DNA from: Arthrobacter ipis
Lineage (GTDB): Bacteria; Actinomycetota; Actinomycetes; Actinomycetales; Micrococcaceae
NCBI RefSeq assembly: GCF_014694315.1
Contig: NZ_JAAOXD010000001.1
Location: 503,059-567,058 of the forward strand
Direction: 5' to 3'
Length of the DNA: 64,000 nt
Shown: piece by piece, positions 62,951 to 64,000 of the stretch
Layout: every line of letters begins with the position of its first letter
How positions within the stretch are numbered: position 1 is the first letter of the stretch
Program-made: the position numbers and the translations under genes
The notes under the pieces: generated by a model
Seen by the model: the letters and a program-made list of their open reading frames with translations, nothing else
Databases searched by the model: none
Told to the model about the DNA's origin: nothing

Positions 62951-63325
62951 ATGTCTGGTGGCGATATTGCCGGCCTGATCGCGGCCGGGGTATTTGCGCT
63001 CCTGGTCCTGTTGCTTGCTGTGCCCATCCTCAAGCTGGGGCGGGTGTTCGACGAGGTCCGGACATCCATCCGCTCCATCAGCGACGGCGCCACCCCGCTC
63101 ATGGACGAGGTCACCGCGACGGTCTCCACCACCAACCAGCAGCTGAAGAAGGTGGATGGCATTGCCTCCAACGTTTCGGATGCCTCGGCCAACATCTCCG
63201 CGTTGTCCTCCCTCATGGCCGCGACCGTCGGTTCGCCGCTGATCAAGGTGGCCGCGTTCAGCTACGGCGTCCGTTCCGCGTTCGCCGCCCGCAAGAAGCC
63301 CGCCACCGGCCGCCGCAGCCGCTAA
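62951..63325 (+). CDS. DUF948 membrane-anchored protein
   Basis: A 124-residue protein: N-terminal membrane helix (IAGLIAAGVFALLVLLLAVPILKLG), then a long amphipathic helix (VFDEVRTSIRSISDGATPLMDEVTATVSTTNQQL) of the DUF948 type, and a basic end (ARKKPATGRRSR). Related proteins occur beside alaS in actinobacteria; they are envelope stress or structural proteins of unknown function. ATG 62951 follows AAGGAGATG. Confidence 0.88.
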   Translation: MSGGDIAGLIAAGVFALLVLLLAVPILKLGRVFDEVRTSIRSISDGATPLMDEVTATVSTTNQQLKKVDGIASNVSDASANISALSSLMAATVGSPLIKVAAFSYGVRSAFAARKKPATGRRSR

Positions 63326-63343
63326 GCCCACCGGAGAACTGAA

Positions 63344-63574
63344 ATGAAACGACTTGTCTGGATGGGAATCGGCGTGGCCATCGGGGTCATCGCGTTCCGC
63401 AAGGTCACGGAGGCACAGTCCGCGCTCGGCCCCGAAGGCCTGAACCGGGCCGTGGGCCGGCTCGCCGACGGCGTCTACGACTTCGCCGACGCCGTCCGCG
63501 CCGGCATGCGCGAACGGGAAACGGACCTTCGCTCCGCGCTGGGTGTTGAATCCCAGGACCTCGTCCGCCGCTAA
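63344..63574 (+). CDS. DUF6167-like small membrane protein
   Basis: A 76-residue protein with a hydrophobic N-terminus (LVWMGIGVAIGVIAFRKV) and an amphipathic tail (LNRAVGRLADGVYDFADAVRAGMRERETDLRSAL). The pair DUF948 plus this small protein precedes alaS in many actinobacteria. Its start is 18 bases after the DUF948 stop, so the genes are cotranscribed. The family number is from memory of the locus. Confidence 0.75.
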   Translation: MKRLVWMGIGVAIGVIAFRKVTEAQSALGPEGLNRAVGRLADGVYDFADAVRAGMRERETDLRSALGVESQDLVRR

Positions 63575-63680
63575 ACGCGCGAGAATTAAAACCTGCAGTG
63601 CCGTCCATTGCCGGGACTGCCTTTGAATCAAACTGTCACGCGCCGGCATGCGTGAACCAAGAAGGGTAAGTAATCAGCTC

Positions 63681-64000
63681 ATGAAGTCGCAGGAGATCAC
63701 AAAGCGCTGGGTCGATTTTTTCGTCAGCAAAGGCCACACGGCGGTTCCCTCCGCATCGCTGGTCTCCAGCGACCCCTCCCTGCTGTTCACGGTTGCCGGC
63801 ATGGTTCCGTTCATCCCGTACCTGACCGCGCGCGAGGAACCGCCCTACTCCCGGGCCACCAGCGTCCAGAAGTGCATCCGCACCGGTGACATTGAGGAAG
63901 TGGGTAAGACTGCCCGCCACGGCACCTTCTTCCAGATGTGCGGCAACTTCTCCTTCGGGGACTACTTCAAGGAAGACGCCATCAAGTTCGCCTGGGAGCT
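63681..64000 (+). CDS. alaS: Alanyl-tRNA synthetase, N-terminal part
   Basis: The first 106 residues of AlaRS are present before the window ends. [44 protein letters not shown] and [41 protein letters not shown] are the class II catalytic core start, including the motif with HGTFFQM. ATG 63681 comes after AAGAAGGG with a longish spacer. Confidence 0.95.
   Translation, partial: MKSQEITKRWVDFFVSKGHTAVPSASLVSSDPSLLFTVAGMVPFIPYLTAREEPPYSRATSVQKCIRTGDIEEVGKTARHGTFFQMCGNFSFGDYFKEDAIKFAWE

Overview
The window is high-GC DNA from an actinobacterium of the Micrococcaceae, most likely the Arthrobacter/Pseudarthrobacter group. The evidence is the frequent GTG and TTG starts, a recurring TAGACT-type -10 element, mycoredoxin, GatD-MurT, an actinobacterial VLRF1 release factor, a phosphatidylinositol-phosphate synthase, and the order thrS-HIT-pgsA-pdxS-pdxT-yebC-ruvCAB-yajC-secDF-rsh-hisS-aspS-rarA-rpsD-alaS. 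I see no rRNA, tRNA, CRISPR array, transposase or phage gene.

Positions 1-15.8 kb are an accessory, housekeeping-light stretch. It holds a partial Ala/Lys-rich lipoprotein, an AlkD-like alkylation repair protein, the ammonium channel AmtB with a GlnR-like box upstream, many small stress and unknown-domain proteins (DUF1810, CsbD, Nudix, DksA/TraR-like, DUF1918, DUF427), mycoredoxin, an HMCES/YedK-type SRAP protein, a lipoate-ligase-like protein and chorismate mutase. This part also contains decayed genes: a DUF5671-like membrane protein in three reading frames, a 3' remnant of a secreted binding protein, and a small membrane protein with no credible start.

From 15.8 to 20 kb lies an SOS unit: a perfect LexA box over the start of a DUF6504-dnaE2 operon, without the usual imuA/imuB partners. 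From 20 to 47.6 kb is core backbone: thrS, an Ap4A-phosphorylase-like HIT protein, pgsA, pdxS, an M3 peptidase, a frame-shifted lipoprotein, divergent gatD-murT, pdxT, yebC, ruvC, ruvA-ruvB (with an imperfect LexA-like site), yajC-secD-secF, rsh, a DUF349 protein, a cyclophilin, hisS, an amino-acid permease and aspS.

From 48.6 to 59.7 kb an 11-kb catabolic island interrupts the backbone. It is bracketed by two same-orientation copies of a 58-bp nested palindrome that differ at one base. It encodes a class I cytochrome P450 with its own ferredoxin reductase and [2Fe-2S] ferredoxin, an SDR alcohol dehydrogenase, two 3-ketosteroid-dehydrogenase-type flavoproteins, a Dabb-domain protein, an MHS-type transporter and two paralogous IclR regulators. 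The simplest reading is hydroxylation of an alicyclic ring, oxidation to a ketone, then two desaturations leading to an aromatic product. That is the logic of the non-CoA aromatization route for cyclohexanecarboxylate described in Sinomonas cyclohexanicum. The substrate here is inferred, not shown.

After the island the backbone resumes: a VLRF1 peptidyl-tRNA hydrolase, rarA, rpsD with a long leader, two small envelope-associated proteins next to alaS, and alaS itself, which runs off the right edge.
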